NCBI RefSeq assembly: GCF_036898095.1
Contig: NC_090736.1
Span: 15,552,238-15,616,237 of the forward strand
Length of the DNA: 64,000 nt
From: Palaemon carinicauda
Taxonomy: Eukaryota > Arthropoda > Malacostraca > Decapoda > Palaemonidae
Reading direction: 5' to 3'
This document shows positions 21,624-34,043 of the stretch, piece after piece. Made by a program: the position numbers and the translations under genes. Positions within the stretch are counted from its first letter, which is position 1. Each line of letters opens with the position of its first letter. Under the pieces are notes generated by a model that saw only the letters and a list, made by a program, of their open reading frames with translations, searched no databases and was not told the origin of the DNA.

Positions 21624-24600
21624 GGTTAAACCACTTTTTAATAGTAATAACACACACAATGTGTGCTACTTGGCCTCATTAAAGAGTCCATGGTTAAACC
21701 ACTTTTTAATAGTAATAACACACACAATGTATGCCACTTGGCCTCATTAAAGAGTCCATGGTTAAACCACTTTTCAATAGTAATAACACACACAATGTAT
21801 GCCACTTGGCCTCATTAAAGAGTCCATGGTTAAACCACTTTTTAATAGTAATAACACACACAATGTATGCTACTTGGCCTCATTAAAGAGTCCATGGTTA
21901 AACCACTTTTCAATAGTAATAAGATGCACAATGTGTGCTACTTGGCCTCATTAAAGAGTCCATGGCTAAACCACTTTTTAATAGTAATAACACACACAAT
22001 GTGTGCTACTTGTCATCATTAAAGAGTCCATGGTTAAACCACTTTTTAATAGTAATAACACACACAATGTGTGCTACTTGGCCTCATTAAAGAGTCCATG
22101 GTTAAACCACTTTTTAATAGTAATAACATGCACAATGTGTGCTACTTGGCCTCATTAAAGAGTCCATGGTTAAACCAATTTTCAATAGTAATAAGATGCA
22201 AAATGTGTGCTACTTGGCCTCATTAAAGAGTCCATGGCTACACCACTTTATAATAGTAATAACACACACAATGTGTGCTACTTGGCCTCATTAAAGAGTC
22301 CATGATTAAACCACTTTTTAATAGTAATAACATGCACAATGTGTGCTACTTGGCTTCATTAAAGAGTCCATGGTTAAACCACTTTTTAATAGTAATAACA
22401 CACACAATGTGTGCTACTTGGCCTCATTAAAGAGTCCATGGTTAAACCACTTTTTAATAGTAATAACACACACAATGTGTGCTACTTGGCCTCATTAAAG
22501 AGTCCATGGTTAAACCACTTTTTAATAGTAATAACATGCACAATGTGTGCTACTTGGCCTCATTAAAGAGTCCATGGCTAAACCATTTTTCAATAGTAAT
22601 AACACACACAATGTGTGCTACTTGGCCTCATTAAAGAGTCCATGGTTAAACCACTTTTAATAGTAATAACATGCACAATGTGTGCTACTTGGCCTCATTA
22701 AAGAGTCCATGGTTAAACCAATTTTCAATAGTAATAAGATGCAAAATGTGTGCTACTTGGCCTCATTAAAGAGTCCATGGCTAAACCACTTTTTAATAGT
22801 AATAACACACACAATGTGTGCTACTTGGACTCATTAAAGAGTCCATGATTAAACCACTTTTTAATAGTAATAACATGCACAATGTGTGCTACTTGGCTTC
22901 ATTAAAGAGTCAATGGTTAAACCACTTTTTAATAGTAATAACACACACAATGTGTGCTACTTGGCCTCATTAAAGAGTCCATGGTTAAACCACTTTTTAA
23001 TAGTAATAACACACACAATGTGTGCTACTTGGCCTCATTAAAGAGTCCATGGCTAAACCATTTTTTAATATTAATAACACACACAATGTGTGCTACTTGG
23101 CCTCATTAAAAAGTCCATGGCTAAACCATTTTTCAATAGTAATAACACACACAATGTGTGCTACTTGGCCTCATTAAAGAGTCCATGATTAAACCACTTT
23201 TTAATTGTTAATAGTAATAACATGCACAATGTGTGCTACTTGGCTTCATTAAAGAGTACACGGTCAAACCACTTTTTAATAGTAATAACACACACAATGT
23301 GTGCTACTTGGCCTCATTAAAGAGTCCAAGGCTAAACCACTTTTTAATAGTAATAACACACACAATGTGTGCTACTTGTCATCATTAAAGAGTCCATGGT
23401 TAAACCATTTTTCAATAGTAATAACACACACAATGTGTGCTACTTGGCCTCATTAAAGAGTCCATGGCTAAACCACTTTTTAATAGTAATAACACACACA
23501 ATGTGTGCTACTTGGCCTCATTAAAGTGTCCATGGTTAAACCACTTTTTAATAGTAATAACACACACAATGTGTGCTACTTGGCCTCATTAAAGAGTCCA
23601 TGGCTAAACCACTTTTTAATAGTAATAACACACACAATGTGTGCTACTTGGCCTCATTAAAGAGTCCATGGCTAAACCACTTTTTAATAGTAATAACACA
23701 CACAATGTGTGCTACTTGGCCTCATTAAAGAGTCCATGGCTAAACCACTTTTTAATAGTAATAACACACACAATGTGTGCTACTTGTCATCATTAAAGAG
23801 TCCATGGTTAAACCATTTTTCAATAGTAATAACACACACAATGTGTGCTACTTGGCCTCATTAAAGAGTCCATGGTTAAACCACTTTTTAATAGTAATAA
23901 CACGCACAATGTGTGCTACTTGGCTTCATTAAAGAGTCCATGGCTAAACCACTTTTTAATAGTAATAACACGCACAATGTGTGCTACTTGGCTTCATTAA
24001 AGAGTCCATGATTAAACCACTTTTTAATAGTAATAACACACACAATGTGTGCTACTTGGCCTCATTAAAGAGTCCATGGTTAAACCACTTTTTAATAGTA
24101 ATAACACACACAATGTGTGCTACTTGGCCTCATTAAAGAGTCCATGGCTAAACCACTTTTTAATAGTAATAACATGCACAATGTGTGCTACTTGGCCTCA
24201 TTAAAGAGTCCATGGCTAAACCACTTTTTAATAGTAATAACACACACAATGTGTGCTACTTGGCTTCATTAAAGAGACCAAGGTTAAACCACTTTTTAAT
24301 TGTAATAACACACACAATGTGTGCTACTTGGCCTCATTAAAGAGTCCATGGCTAAACCACTTTTTAATAGTAATAACACACACAATGTGTGCTACTTGGC
24401 CTCATTAAAGAGTCCATGGTTAAACCACTTTTTAATAGTAATAACACACACAATGTGTGCTACTTGGCCTCATTAAAGAGTCCATGGTTAAACCACTTTT
24501 TAATATTAATAACACACACAATGTGTGCTACTTGGCCTCATTAAAGAGTCCATGGCTAAACCATTTTTCAATAGTAATAACACACACAATGTGTGCTACT

Positions 24601-25096
24601 TGGCCTCATTAAAGAATCCATGGTTAAACCACTTTTTAATAGTAATAACATGCACAATGTGTGCTACTTGGCCTCATTAAAGAGTCCATGATTAAACCAA
24701 TTTTCAATAGTAATAAGATGCACAATGTGTGCTACTTGGCCTCATTAAAGAGTCCATGATTAAACCAATTTTCAATAGTAATAAGATGCACAATGTGTGC
24801 TACTTGGCCTCAGTTAAGAGTACATGGCTAAACCACTTTATAATAGTAATAACACACACAATGTGTGCTACTTGGCCTCATTAAAGAGTCCATGGTTAAA
24901 CCACTTTTTAATAGTAATAACATGCACAATGTGTGCTACTTGGCCTCATTAACGAGTCCATGGTTAAACCACTTTTTAATAGTAATAACACACACAATGT
25001 GTGCTACTTGGCCTCATTAAAGAGTCCATGGTTAAACCACTTTTTAATAATAATAACATGCACAATGTGTGCTGTCTGGCCTCATTAAAGAGTCTA
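21624..25096. repeat. 68-bp satellite array, about 51 copies
   Basis: Head-to-tail repeats of a 68-bp unit. Recurrent blocks are 'ggttaaaccactttttaata', 'gtaataacacacacaatgtg' and 'tgctacttggcctcattaaa' with 'gagtccat'. The array is 3.47 kb long with mostly single-base variation and occasional indels. Variant positions include cacacac/catgcac/agatgca, ggcctc/ggcttc and ggttaaa/ggctaaa/gattaaa. Each unit holds a perfect 6+1+6 inverted repeat, 'cacaca' a 'tgtgtg', able to form a short hairpin. Blocks of units are duplicated with a ~543-bp (8-unit) period (see findings). Confidence 0.98.
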
Positions 25097-26674
25097 TCAT
25101 GCTTTTTCTGCTAAGACTGTCACTGAAAGACACAAAAGATCTGAAATCAAGTTCCAATATTTCATATTTTGCACTGGTGCAATTCTGTAAAAGAGAATAA
25201 GGAACTCAACAATCTAAACAGAAGCGATCACATACGTAATCTAAGTATTTTAAGAATATCTTACTTGCCTTCAAAAGTAATCTTGCCTACTTTTTTCTGC
25301 ACGGAAGGCCAGTTTTATCTATAACAAATTATATTGTATTTCAATACAGTTTAGAAGTGTGCTTGATATTGTTAAAGCATGATGTAATATGAGCAGAAAT
25401 TATACTGAACAGTAAGCTGTTTAAAACTTAACTTAGAAAGTATTCATGAGTACCACACCTTAGCTGGCACATTCTTCCTAAAACACTACACAAATGGAAG
25501 CATAACATGCATTGCTCTTGACAGTACTACTCATGTAAATTGGCACATAAGACCAAACATCTGTCAAGTAGGAAATAAAACATAAAAGTTATTATCATTA
25601 TGGTATGAAAACCAAGGCACCAAACAGGAACACAGTGCTAAGCCTAAGGACTCTCGATGTTTTTGAACAACTGAATGAAAGTAAACATGGCACGAAATTG
25701 CGGATGGAGAAATCAATTCAAGTCAACTAACGAGTCAAGTCCTTATTTTACAATGCATGCCAGTACAAGTGGCAATATAGCAATGGATCTTCACCAGGTT
25801 CATCTTCAGCTGATTATTTCCCCTTAATTTCCAGGCCTCTGAAAACCCACCACTCCAGTGGCATAACCAAGACAAAGACAAGAAGATGACATAATTCCCA
25901 TATTCAAACTTTGTTACAGGGTTGCAAAGGTCTAAACAGTATTACCGGCTGTGGCTTACTTTATACGGTTGCCTTTCAACTAACAGAACTAAATGCAATC
26001 GCTATATCTAAGCATCTGTCTACATAGAGGGTTCAATATAGACTACATGCCCTCCCAATGAAAATTAGATAAAACTTTTATTGAATCATTGCTCCTAAGG
26101 ATGGCTATGAACATTCTTTAAACCATTCTACTAAAGTGAACTTTACATGCAATCTGATTTTCTTATATAATAGTTTACTTTATACTCTTCAAGTTATAAT
26201 TTAACAATGTGCTTATTTTAGTCGCCATAAGATCACATTTGGCACTCAAATGTTAACAATCTAATTATCACAAAATCAAATGGGTTCAAAATAAGGTAAA
26301 AAGTTCAACTATATATCATTAATGTCAGATGTAAACAGTGATCACAATCTTGCCTATTCTAAGTTTTGAGACAGTACATCATTTAGATATTCCTTAATAA
26401 AGCAAGAACCATTTAAATCATACATATCTACATTTCACAAACATTAAAAAACATATGTCAAGTAACATTTTCACATACTGTAAATATGACATAAAATTCA
26501 TATGTTGAAAATCCCATCCATGTCTACATTTGCTTAAACAATGGGTAAACATTATGGAAAACAATTACATATTCATTAAAAAATGTCATATAAAATTACT
26601 GGATTAAAATCATTCTTTTAAAAACAGTAACTGGCAGATGATTTAGAAAAGTGCAAAGCCAAATTCAATTGATA
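25097..26674. other. Unannotated AT-rich interval
   Basis: Nothing recognised between the satellite array and the right inverted arm. Confidence 0.5.
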
Positions 26675-27145
26675 ATTTTTTCACTCTGGATTATTGCAAG
26701 AATTATTTTTTTTAAATTTTGTACTTTGCCAAAGCCATTTTAACTGGCAGCAATCAATTTAGCATAAGAACACATAAAAGTCCTTATCTCCTTACCATTA
26801 TCTTATTCATTGTAGTCCCTTTAACTTAATTACAAGGTAATACTCAGGTAAGAGAGGTGTTGCATTCCAAATCATAATCAGGTAATGAAGTTCCTGTGGG
26901 AAAATTGCCAGAACAGGAAATGGCTCAGGTGAGAGAAACAATCAGGGAGATAATCTTAGAAGTTTTCTAAAGTCATCAAAGAAGAGGGGGGGGGGAGGGA
27001 GAACAAGTGAGACAAAGAGAGTGAGAGAAAAGTGACTAGGACTCCATACCTCTTTCCTTCATTCCTCCTCTTCCTTCCTTTTCCTCCTTCAGGTAGGTGG
27101 CCACAAGGCACTGCCCCATGCAACCCTTGAGGTGCCATAAGGTAT
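26675..27145 (-). repeat. Right arm of a 12.9-kb inverted-repeat pair
   Basis: Reverse-complement copy of 14,275-14,748. It runs from 'ccaaagccattttaactggc' at the inner side to 'ttgaggtgccataagg' at the outer side. The two arms differ by scattered substitutions and a variable C/G run, suggesting moderate age. Confidence 0.85.
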
Positions 27146-29476
27146 TATTTTTTATAAATCTTTCCAAAAACTGTTGGGAAAAAGTACTTCAATTAGAACA
27201 GATGCCAAGCACATTGGCTAATTAAATCATTGATATTATTAACTTGCAGGTTTCTCAATTACAAAGACATGACAGGATCAAAAGACTGAAAAATTTGAGC
27301 TAATGATATAAATATTCTCTACCCTAGACATATTTCAGTTTTTCATAATTGTAAATCTGATATTTTGATGATTGAAAGTACAGTATTCAAATGGATAATA
27401 TGAATGTAATTCTATATTAATAAATTGCCAATTAGCTATATGTTGTAGCATAAATTCTTATATACCCCTGTTGATATATACTAATCTTACCTTCATATCT
27501 TTTTTTTGTAGAGCATTGAATTAATCAAAATGTTTAACAAACTATCCAAGAATATAAAACCTAAATTAATCTAGATTTAACCTAATAAGAGAGAGGGGGT
27601 TTATATACCTGAATGCTTTTTGTACATCAGCTCTCTAAAAGCTTAATAGCATATCCTTTCTTTATCTATAATGAATATAGATGCTCAAGACCCTTGACTT
27701 TGGAGTGAAATATTCGCACAACTAATTCAGGAGAATCTATGATGAAATTAACTTGAGATTTCAAAGATAACCCCTACAGTTACGTTAAATACTTAAAGAA
27801 GTCTAAAAATTCTGTCCTATGGCCAACTGACTTTTCAAAGCTGGAAGAACGTGTGTAAACTGTTAATAGGCACACTGGTAGCTGGACTCCTGCAGTTAAC
27901 AGCACCTGAGGACCATAAACTAATAACACCAACTTTCATAAATTTTGTAAGATGAAAATCTGCATTGGTGCATAGCTATCCAATCATGATGCATGGCAAA
28001 ACAGAAATGGTAAAACAGATGCAATGTAAATGAGAAAACCTGCAAGCTTTTACCATTCGCGCTGGGAAAAATTATACCATTTCTTTAAAATAAGTCACAA
28101 GCCTATTCTTCTTGAATTAATGTGGGAAGGTTTAACAACTGTGATAGATCAAATTACATAATCCAATTGATGTAACTTCAGAGAATTAACACAAGGATTA
28201 AATATAAGAAATCTACACACTTGGATTATAAAATAGATCTCTATAAAAAGGTTGTAATTTTGAAACTAATCAATCCTGATATCCTATGACGTATGTTCTA
28301 TACTAAAACAACTAAAGAAACTTAGTAACAATGCACATTCCATTCATTTCAAAGAATAGAAGTACCAAACAAACCTAACTTTAAAATAAAGCTATGAAGG
28401 AGTTCCAACAAGACCTGTGATGACAGCCTAACATTTAAGATCCAAAGAATGACAAGCTATTGCACTGAACACATAGGCAAGTCGCCCTATCTGGGGTATT
28501 AAGAATAAACTTCAAGACTGGATTTGGTTCTTAAAAAATAATGCTCTGTCAAAATACATAGTTACTAGTTACTGTAAATCATCGCCCAATGTTTAACTTC
28601 TATTGTTTATTCTGTAACCACTTCACCACCTTATCATTGATTCTTGCTTTACATTAAGAAATGCAATGTACTGTACTATATATCAATTACCTGTCTTAAT
28701 AATACCTATCACATTATGACACTAGAAACTAAGACAGATTAATAATGTTTCATGTAATCAATTTTGCTTTAACTGATTTTGTGCCTAACCATTTTACTAT
28801 CATAAACTACCGTTTAAAAACTATAGCTTCATTGACTATAAAGAGATCTGAAAATATACTAGTTTAATTAATGAGACCCATTCGTAGTGCAGTATATGAT
28901 ATTTTGATATCAATTCAAATTTATCTTTCATGCAAAATAAATGTCTACCCTTGGCCATTTGTTTTAACATTTCTCAATTTAAAAGGAAAAATGTACAATG
29001 CGTATTTTCTTAAAAGTAATTTTATGAAGCAATTCTTTGTCCTTTTTTACTGCTGGATAATATTACTGTAAAACATTAACAATGTATATTTCAATACCAA
29101 AAAATGAAAGATTATAATCTGTCTTAGTTCCTTACACTACCATTGTATTTAGCGGAGAACCCTAACAATTTGGTCTCCCACAAAATTTATATTCCAGACT
29201 CACTAAATTCAAAAGTTTGGAGTGTCTACATCTTTTGTTCGGTCTGGTTAAACTACGTAATACCTACTCTAATAACTTTACCTATGAACACGTTCCATTC
29301 GTTTAATTCGATAATATGATGGATAATAGCAGGCTAAATTATACAATGAACCTATAACTAAGATTAGTAACTATCAAATAAAGTGTTGCAAATCTCTTAA
29401 GTCATAGATCAACAAAAAAATACATAAAATAAATCCTAAGTACAGATATACTGTACTACTAACTTAAGAATGGCCA
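27146..29476. other. Unannotated AT-rich interval
   Basis: About 2.3 kb with no recognised gene or repeat, up to the left end of DIRS copy 2A. Confidence 0.5.
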
Positions 29477-29775
29477 TTTCTGGGTCGATCTGTGACGGCC
29501 GGTGAAAAGGGTCCTTCTTTACACTTTTCTAAAATAAATCTTCCAAATATACTAGAGAAAGATAAAAGCATGGAATGCAGAGGTTACAACCCTCGTGCGA
29601 ACACCTTGTTGGTGTCGTGTATTTAACAAGGGCGTGTGTAAACCACTATTCACTGGCTGTCTTCCATTTAGATAATCCCTTCATCAAAGTGGAGGGCCGT
29701 GACAGGCCCTAGAGAATACAGTTGGACTACTCCACCGACACCCACTACTTGCGCTCTCCAGGTCATCCTTCTGTT
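29477..29775 (+). repeat. Family 2 copy A, 5' inverted terminal repeat
   Basis: About 300 bp that recurs in reverse complement inside the 3' terminal repeat at about 37,140-37,460. Landmarks are 'gcatggaatgcagaggttac', 'ctgtcttccatttagataat' and 'ctctccaggtcatccttctg'. Confidence 0.9.
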
Positions 29776-31200
29776 TTGGACTTGCCCGCAAAGTTGAGAT
29801 TTTTTTGCACAGTGTTTTTTTTTAAGTGTTTGTCGTTTATTCAACATGACTGACGTTGCTACTTCACCTTTACCAATGTTAAGTACCATAGTTTGTTTTG
29901 ACAGCTTATTGCAGTACCGGGCATTTGTTCTGTTTCCAGTATTGTGATTTTTAACTTTGGAAGCGATTGGCCTGCCTCGGTATCGGCAGCCATTTTGAGT
30001 TGTGTTTGCTTCGGTAAATTTTCAAGTTATTATTGCCCATCTGGTACTCTGTCATCTAGGTTATATCACTTACGTTTTATAACCAATTTTATTATCATTA
30101 TTTATTATTAGTTTTTACTATGGTATTTATTTGCTAGCAAGTCCAATTTGGACCTACGAAGTATAGCGATTTAGTCTTTGTTTAGATTTGTACTCGCCTC
30201 AGGATGCGCAAATTTAGACTAAATCTTTGTTTATTTGTTACGTTGTCGTTATTCTTCGTTCTTGGTTATTACAATTACTAAGAAAAAAGCAATCAATTTT
30301 ATTATTTTTCTTATCACATTATTGTGTGATGTTGGTTTTTTATTATGTAACCTTGAGAGCGGGAGCATAGAGTGCTCGTTTCCTGTTCTACAGATAGGAG
30401 TTACCCCTTCTCTCGTTTTCTTTATTAGCTCGAGTAAGAGAGGTGGATTTCCCGTTTTCTGTTTTTTTACGATCATGAGTTATTCATGCCTCCTCTTATT
30501 ATCCGAGTTGATGATATTACGTTTAATGTTATACACGTTTTATTGATGTGGTTACTGTTAATATAGCTAGCACTATTAATAGGTTACGTTAGTGTATGAG
30601 TCATTAATTGGGGTCGTTTTATGCCGACACCCTTAGCTCCGCCTTGAGTTATACTCCGCTGTAATGGATACTCATTAGGTGAGAACTAGTCAGATATTTG
30701 GAGTGCAACGGTGAAATCCGGCACTCAGACTCCGGCTGAGGCCTTTTGCACACGAACCTTTGTCATGTTTGATCACAATTACACTATTACGGCCCCTTTT
30801 TTCATCGAATCTCCGGCTTCACTGGAGATAACACAGACATTCAGAATTGAGGTTAATGTTATCGTACCGATGACGGTCACGATATCACGATGACGGGCCT
30901 TTGTCACCGGATCTCCGGTACAAACAGAGATCAAGCAGACGTTCAGAACCGGAGTTAACAATGTGATACCAATGAAGATTATATTTTCATGTTACGTGGT
31001 TACTGATTATTAATATAATTTCTTAATATATTAAGGTGTTAGATCACCATTTCATTATTACGGTCCTTTTTATCGAATCTCCGGCTTAACCGGATATCAC
31101 ACAGGTGTTCAGCATTGAGGTTAATATTATCTTACCTCTGATGTTCATGTTTTCACTATGACGGACCTTTGTCACAGGGTCTCCGGTGGCAACAGAGACC
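29776..31200 (+). other. Family 2 copy A leader with degenerate internal repeats
   Basis: No clear ORF. A short frame from the ATG at 29,846 begins 'MTDVATSPLPML' and closes after about 33 codons; it could be a broken Gag start. From about 30,790 a sub-repeat alternates 'atcgaatctccggctt' (30,804, 31,074) with 'ggatctccgg/gggtctccgg' and 'acagagat/acagagac' (30,908, 31,178), a roughly 270-bp tandem duplication. The same sub-repeats occur on the other strand in copy 2B (48,345-48,790). Confidence 0.6.
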
Positions 31201-31208
31201 ACTCAGAC

Positions 31209-31472
31209 CACGGGTGGCCAATCTTTTGTTTTAGCTGTAAATGAAAGGATTTAACATGAATACAAAGTAAACTGTACTTACTTTAATGACACTTTGAATT
31301 TGCGTTGATAATATTCATTAGTTATTCTTGAAAGTCCTAATGAAAATATATGAACATATTTAGCAATTTTAAAGAAAAGTCATTCAATTTACTATCTATG
31401 GGGTATAGTGCGCCACTTGTAATCGTGCAATGCGCCACTGTTGGCGCATGAGCCATAGGTTGGCCACCCCTG
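31209..31472 (+). mobile_element. hAT-type MITE (non-autonomous DNA transposon)
   Basis: A 264-bp element with terminal inverted repeats 'cacgggtggccaa' and, at the other end, 'ttggccacccctg'. It is flanked by a perfect 8-bp target duplication 'actcagac' at 31,201-31,208 and 31,473-31,480. An 8-bp duplication and CAGGGGTGGCCAA-type ends are typical of hAT MITEs. It has no coding capacity. The same insertion at the same site exists in copy 2B, so it predates the 2A/2B split. Confidence 0.9.
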
Positions 31473-32211
31473 ACTCAGACGTTCAGAACCGGGGTTAACA
31501 TTATTTTACCGCTGAGGTTTATAGCTACATGTTACGTGGTTACTGGATAATAATATACTATTGATTCATCTGTTCACTGACCGGAGTCTCAAGGAACAGT
31601 AGATAGCCTCTCATGGCATGGTTGGTTTCGACCTGGCTTTTCATTAGAAGGGGCTAGCGTTCGATCCCAAGTACTGAGTAGAAATCTATTTCTATTTGAA
31701 CACGATGTTGTATGGATATTTATCAATATTTCTTCATATTCATAATTAATATATGTATAAATATAACCGTTATTTTTAGTTTATACAACATATCTATAAT
31801 TAAATATATGCATAAAAATAGCCATTATTCTTACGGTTGGCCACCCCTGACTCAGACGTTCAGAACCGGGGTTAACATTATTTTACCGCTGAGGTTTATA
31901 GCTACATGTTACGTGGTTACTGGATAATAGTATACTATTGATTCATCTGTTCACTGACCGGAGTCTCAAGGAACAGTAGATAGCCTCTCATGGCATGGTT
32001 GGTTTCGACCTGGCTTTTCATTAGAAGGGGCTAGCATTCGATCCCAAGTACTGAGTAGAAATCTATTTCTATTTGAACACGATGTTGTATGGATATTTAT
32101 CAATATTTCTTCATATTTACAATTAAATATATGTATAAATATAACCGTTATTTTTAGTTTATACAACATATTTATAATTAAATATATGCATAAAAATAGC
32201 CATTATTCTTA
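31458..32211 (+). repeat. 377-bp tandem duplication carrying a SINE
   Basis: Two adjacent 377-bp units start at 31,458 and 31,835, each beginning with the last 15 bp of the MITE plus its 'actcagac' target copy. Units differ at only a few positions, so the duplication is recent. It is not present as such in copy 2B. Confidence 0.9.
31590..31834 (+). mobile_element. tRNA-derived SINE (first copy; second at about 31,967-32,211)
   Basis: The head carries a Pol III A box 'tggcatggttgg' at 31,614-31,625 and a B box 'gcgttcgatccc' at 31,657-31,668, spaced as in tRNA genes. Both boxes recur at 31,991 and 32,034 in the duplicated unit and at 47,731 and 47,773 in copy 2B. The tail is AT-rich with 'tatgcataaa/tatgtataaa' words. 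It is not a functional tRNA: no complete cloverleaf was found and the anticodon arm is not convincing. Confidence 0.75.
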
Positions 32212-32509
32212 GTTATACTGATTTGGTTGATCCCACCCTGTGAATGGGATCACTAACCAGAGTTTCAAGGAACATCCAGACTTATGTCTCCTTTCTATTA
32301 CAGAAGGTCCGCCTACATGGTATGGTTCCCGGAGTCATGCACGATCTGCTACGAGCTGTCCTCCCTACTCCTGACCCATGAGGTAAGTTGGTTCTAATGT
32401 TTCTATTTGGTATACTTGGGCGATGATTTAATTTGATCAGGATTTATGTATGCATTACTTATTGAGGAGAACGGTCTTCTCCTTCATCACTAATCCCCTC
32501 ACTTCTTTC

Positions 32510-34043
32510 AGGACGGTGGTGAATCTCTCCGGCCTGCAAGAGCGGCTCTCCGCCCTTGGGTATCAAGGTTTGGAAGGAATGCTCCATCTAGAGGACCCTA
32601 TCTCCTCGGAGTGTCCTCTCTAGGGTTGGACATCGACCCCATGGATGGGCAGGTAGGTGGTGATGAGTTTGGAGCCTTCAGCTTTGCAATTACCTGCGAC
32701 ACCGACCTAGGACCCTCAAAGGATCCTGATGTTCATATTCCTTGCATAAAACCGTGACTGCTAAAAGCCAAGGGTAGGGTTAAAGAGCAGGTACAACACA
32801 TTCTAGGGGGCTATGACGGAGCTCAAAGATATGGTGGCGAGTCGGATCTGTTCAGGAACTCGGATGTCTCCCCCTACAGCCCCAGGCGTATCGAAGAAAC
32901 CTCCTTCGATAAAAACAACACATAGAAATTTGCCTTACATGTCCCATATATGGATGGTACCATAACTATGGATGGCATAGACGTACGCCCTCTGGAGGAC
33001 CTAGAATTTACTCTCAGGGACTAGAATACCCATTCAACGGATTCGTTCGATTGAAAGAGCATGACTTGGTTAGGTTAGGCAAGGTACCGAAGGTAACGGT
33101 ATTATTTCCTAAAGGGCAGGCCCGATCTGTCTGGACCAGGATGTTGTCGGTCTGGGGGGTACGATAATTCCAAGATTACCCCACACAATGGGGAATACGC
33201 CATATCTACAACTGCTATCATTGTTGCCTTGCCTATTACGGATAATTGGACAGGTCTTACTATTCAAGCTGACAAGAAGGTTCGGCCATGCCGGCTCTTA
33301 AAGAGCCGGACCCCACCTCGGGGAGACCCTAGCCTAGGTTTATCCCACTGAGACTTTGTTTCGGATATTCATGAAGAACCAATCTCTGCCCTTCCAATTC
33401 GACCTACACGTTTGGTGGTCTGATCAGGTTAGTTGTAGGAAATACGTTCTGTCTGTGGCCTCTATCAGACAGGAATCGAGCAGGCTGATAGTTTCCCCCT
33501 GATGGGGTAAAACCCTCTTCCCTCAGGAGGAGGTGAACAAGGTTCTACAAGATGATACGAGAGCAACCCAAAATTGCAGGAAAGGCGGGGCCTCACTGCC
33601 AGAATGAAGGTCGAAAGCCAAAAGCAAGCTTTCTTCAAGAAGAAGCAGAGAGTTGCCCTCTACAAAACGAACCGGGGTCACTGCCATCAATAGTCAGTTA
33701 CCCACTCGTCATCACAGTCTTCCTCTGATTCGACCCCTATGCATCCGGATCCCCCCCTCATCAGGTGGGCTACCTCACTGATTCCCCAGGTACACAGCCC
33801 AACCCCGATTCGATGCCCTCGCCTGCATACAGCCTTAGCTCCGAACCCTCCGGTTCCTTTCGTGGACACCAGAGAGGAAGATACAGGAGTAGAAGACAGT
33901 TCCGCCATCGAGGCGGACCTAGAAAAAAGGGGGCTCGGGGAAGGAAAGGACCTAGGTTCACTCCCTCACAACGAGGTGGTCCCGGTAGGGGAGAGACTTT
34001 ACAACTTTCAAGACCATTGGACCTTCGGTCCGTGGGCTCATAG
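32510..34043 (+). pseudogene. Family 2 copy A Gag (ORF1) remnant
   Basis: Reading fragments in shifting frames match the equivalents in copies 2B and 2C. One is 'NLSGLQERLSALGYQG' near 32,522; another begins 'FNGFVRLKEHDLVRLGKV' near 33,034. The basic C-terminal tail is 'GSFRGHQRGRYRSRRQFR' to 'KGPRFTPSQ' (about 33,855-33,970), equivalent to the Arg/Gly-rich tail of 2C that ends 'GPKFTPSQ'. Gag would coat the RNA. Many stops and shifts interrupt it. Its 3' end overlaps the pol frame, as in 2C. Confidence 0.7.

Noticed and set aside
21624..25096. Regular short repeats resembling a CRISPR array
   Set aside because: Units are contiguous 68-bp tandem copies without unique spacers, in a eukaryotic context; it is a satellite.
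30235..30546. 103-codon hydrophobic frame in the 2A leader
   Set aside because: No domain, lies in a decayed non-coding leader, and has an antisense open frame of similar quality; chance.
31590..31834. A functional tRNA gene
   Set aside because: A and B boxes are present but no convincing cloverleaf forms and the sequence is repeated; a tRNA-derived SINE fits better.
32380..32512. Possible intron in copy 2A ('atgaggtaagtt' donor, 'cttctttcag' acceptor)
   Set aside because: Copy 2B lacks this region, but its joint keeps 'tcagg' and loses upstream sequence too, so the difference is a deletion and not clean splicing. The surrounding Gag is also decayed.
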